From JANRKG01 sp033763635 (GTDB taxonomy: Bacteria; Cyanobacteriota; Cyanobacteriia; GCF-001939115): DNA of 14,488 bases. The stretch lies in NCBI GenBank assembly GCA_033763635.1, contig JANRKG010000457.1, forward strand, positions 1 through 14,488, in the 5' to 3' direction. The translations under genes and the position numbers were made by a program. Below the pieces are notes generated by a model. The model saw only the letters and a program-made list of their open reading frames with translations, was not told where the DNA came from and did no database searches. Positions 13,875 through 14,488 of this stretch are shown here, in pieces. How positions within the stretch are numbered: position 1 is the first letter of the stretch; every line of letters starts with the position of its first letter.

Positions 13875-13910
13875 AAATCGATACAAAATTTGACATTGTT
13901 GTATCAATTT
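13875..13910. promoter_or_regulatory. Operator-like inverted repeat spanning a TTGACA box
   Basis: The arms AAAT-C-GATACAA (13875-13886) and TTGTATC-A-ATTT (13899-13910) are inverse complements at 11 of 12 positions with a 12-bp spacer. A perfect -35 hexamer TTGACA (13890-13895) lies within the spacer on the + strand, but no matching -10 box is seen 16-18 bp downstream. A dimeric regulator acting on the Uma2 gene or on ho1 is a reasonable guess. Confidence 0.45.
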
Positions 13911-13933
13911 CATCCCTTTAATTTCATCCCTTT
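13906..13933. repeat. Tandem duplication of a 14-mer, AATTTCATCCCTTT x2
   Basis: Two exact adjacent copies occupy 13906-13919 and 13920-13933. A diverged third copy, CAATTCCATCCTTCAA, lies at 13976-13991. The first copy overlaps the right arm of the operator-like inverted repeat. Confidence 0.75.
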
Positions 13934-14042
13934 CTACTGTGTTGAAAGCAACCGTTTCTAGTCGAGAATTTCGATCAATTCCATCCTTCAAAGTTTGATG
14001 ATTTAAAACAATTGATGCCCTTCTACATTCTGGCAAATCCCT

Positions 14043-14488
14043 ATGGTTCTTCAAGCAACCCCTACCCCACATCCATCGGCCCACGCACCGATCGTTACCT
14101 GGGAACCCCTTCCTCCAGACTTCAAGCTACCAGATGACCCTGTGGAAAATATTCAACAGCCTTTACTTGCTGCGGCCCTCACGGATGCCCTGGGAGCCGC
14201 TGGATTGATTCAGCCCAACATGCTCATCGTTTCTAACTTTGGGCTAGTCGCGACCGTAAACAAAAAAATTGTTGTCAAAGCACCGGATTGGCTTTACGTT
14301 CCCCAGGTTCATCCCGTTTCAGAGGGCATTGTGCGGCGCAGCTACACCCCGCACCGAGAAGGCGATCCCATCGCAGTAGTGATGGAGTTTCTATCGGATG
14401 AGGACAATGGGGAATTGTCGGTGCGATCGACCCCGCCCTACGGCAAGCTCTATTTTTATGAGCAAATTCTGAAAGTTCCCACCTATGT
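14043..14488 (+). CDS. Uma2 family (DUF820) endonuclease-fold protein, 3' end beyond window
   Basis: The frame is open from the ATG at 14043 to the window end (148 complete codons). DDPVENIQQPLLAAALTDALGAAGLI, SNFGLVATV, VKAPDWLYVP, AVVMEFLS and PPYGKLYFYEQIL match the cyanobacterial Uma2/DUF820 family, a PD-(D/E)XK nuclease fold present in many copies in cyanobacterial genomes. Asp82 of APDW and Glu115 of VVMEFLS are the expected acidic residues; the rest of the catalytic region is outside the window. Whether these proteins cut DNA in vivo is not established. The Pro-rich first 20 residues are a typical variable N-terminus. No strong Shine-Dalgarno is visible. Confidence 0.85.
   Translation, partial: MVLQATPTPHPSAHAPIVTWEPLPPDFKLPDDPVENIQQPLLAAALTDALGAAGLIQPNMLIVSNFGLVATVNKKIVVKAPDWLYVPQVHPVSEGIVRRSYTPHREGDPIAVVMEFLSDEDNGELSVRSTPPYGKLYFYEQILKVPTY

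Larger units (their letters stand above)
13661..14042. other. 382-bp divergent intergenic region, ho1 / Uma2 gene
   Basis: This AT-rich spacer should hold promoters for both genes. It contains a HIP1 octamer GCGATCGC at 13823-13830, an operator-like inverted repeat at 13875-13910 and tandem 14-mers at 13906-13933. For ho1 I see only weak -35/-10 candidates, none convincing. No RNA gene or small ORF with a ribosome binding site was recognised. Confidence 0.6.

Noticed and set aside
13869..14084. 71-codon - strand frame overlapping the Uma2 start and the regulatory repeats
   Set aside because: It has no family resemblance and is explained by the AT-rich spacer and by the opposite strand of the Uma2 gene.

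Overview
The window reads as an ordinary stretch of cyanobacterial chromosome. Gene content supports this: heme oxygenase of the phycobilin pathway, a System II cytochrome c assembly protein of the chloroplast CcsA type, CofH for the deazaflavin F0, a cyanobacterial DUF3352 protein, a Uma2/DUF820 protein, and what looks like the coiled-coil end of the motility protein HmpF. Base composition agrees: the CGATCG hexamer, core of the cyanobacterial HIP1 palindrome GCGATCGC, occurs at least eleven times in the first 4 kb, where about one is expected by chance. The full HIP1 octamer is seen at 2980-2987 and 13823-13830. A filamentous, Leptolyngbya/Oscillatoriales-like organism is my guess and not something the sequence proves.

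Layout: (1) 2-769, + strand, the 3' end of a coiled-coil protein, probably HmpF. (2) 806-4058, - strand, a tight cluster transcribed cofH, ccsA, tilS: deazaflavin synthesis, cytochrome c maturation, tRNA-Ile modification. (3) 4243-8433, + strand, a membrane-anchored DUF3352 protein, then a 144-bp spacer with nested inverted repeats, then a divergent PEP-synthase-like protein. (4) 8452-9819, - strand, a glutathione-reductase-like flavoenzyme convergent with the previous gene and divergent from (5) a prolyl oligopeptidase at 9974-12043. (6) 12044-12374, an intergenic region with a 20-21 bp periodic repeat array and a good sigma70-type promoter, followed by a small VOC/PhnB-like protein at 12375-12839. 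(7) a Rho-independent terminator and the heme oxygenase gene ho1 at 12944-13660 on the - strand. (8) a 382-bp AT-rich spacer with an operator-like inverted repeat and tandem 14-mers, leading to a Uma2 gene cut by the window end.

Most genes are housekeeping or metabolic and do not form one pathway. Heme oxygenase and CcsA both deal with heme, but they lie far apart and on separate transcripts. I see no defence island, mobile element with a transposase, tRNA, rRNA or CRISPR array. The points that most deserve a second look are the 20-21 bp phased array near 12.1 kb, a flavoenzyme lacking both partners of the family's flavin-side Lys-Glu pair, the 111-bp element with imperfect terminal inverted repeats at 5900-6010, and the inverted repeat and tandem 14-mers upstream of the Uma2 gene.
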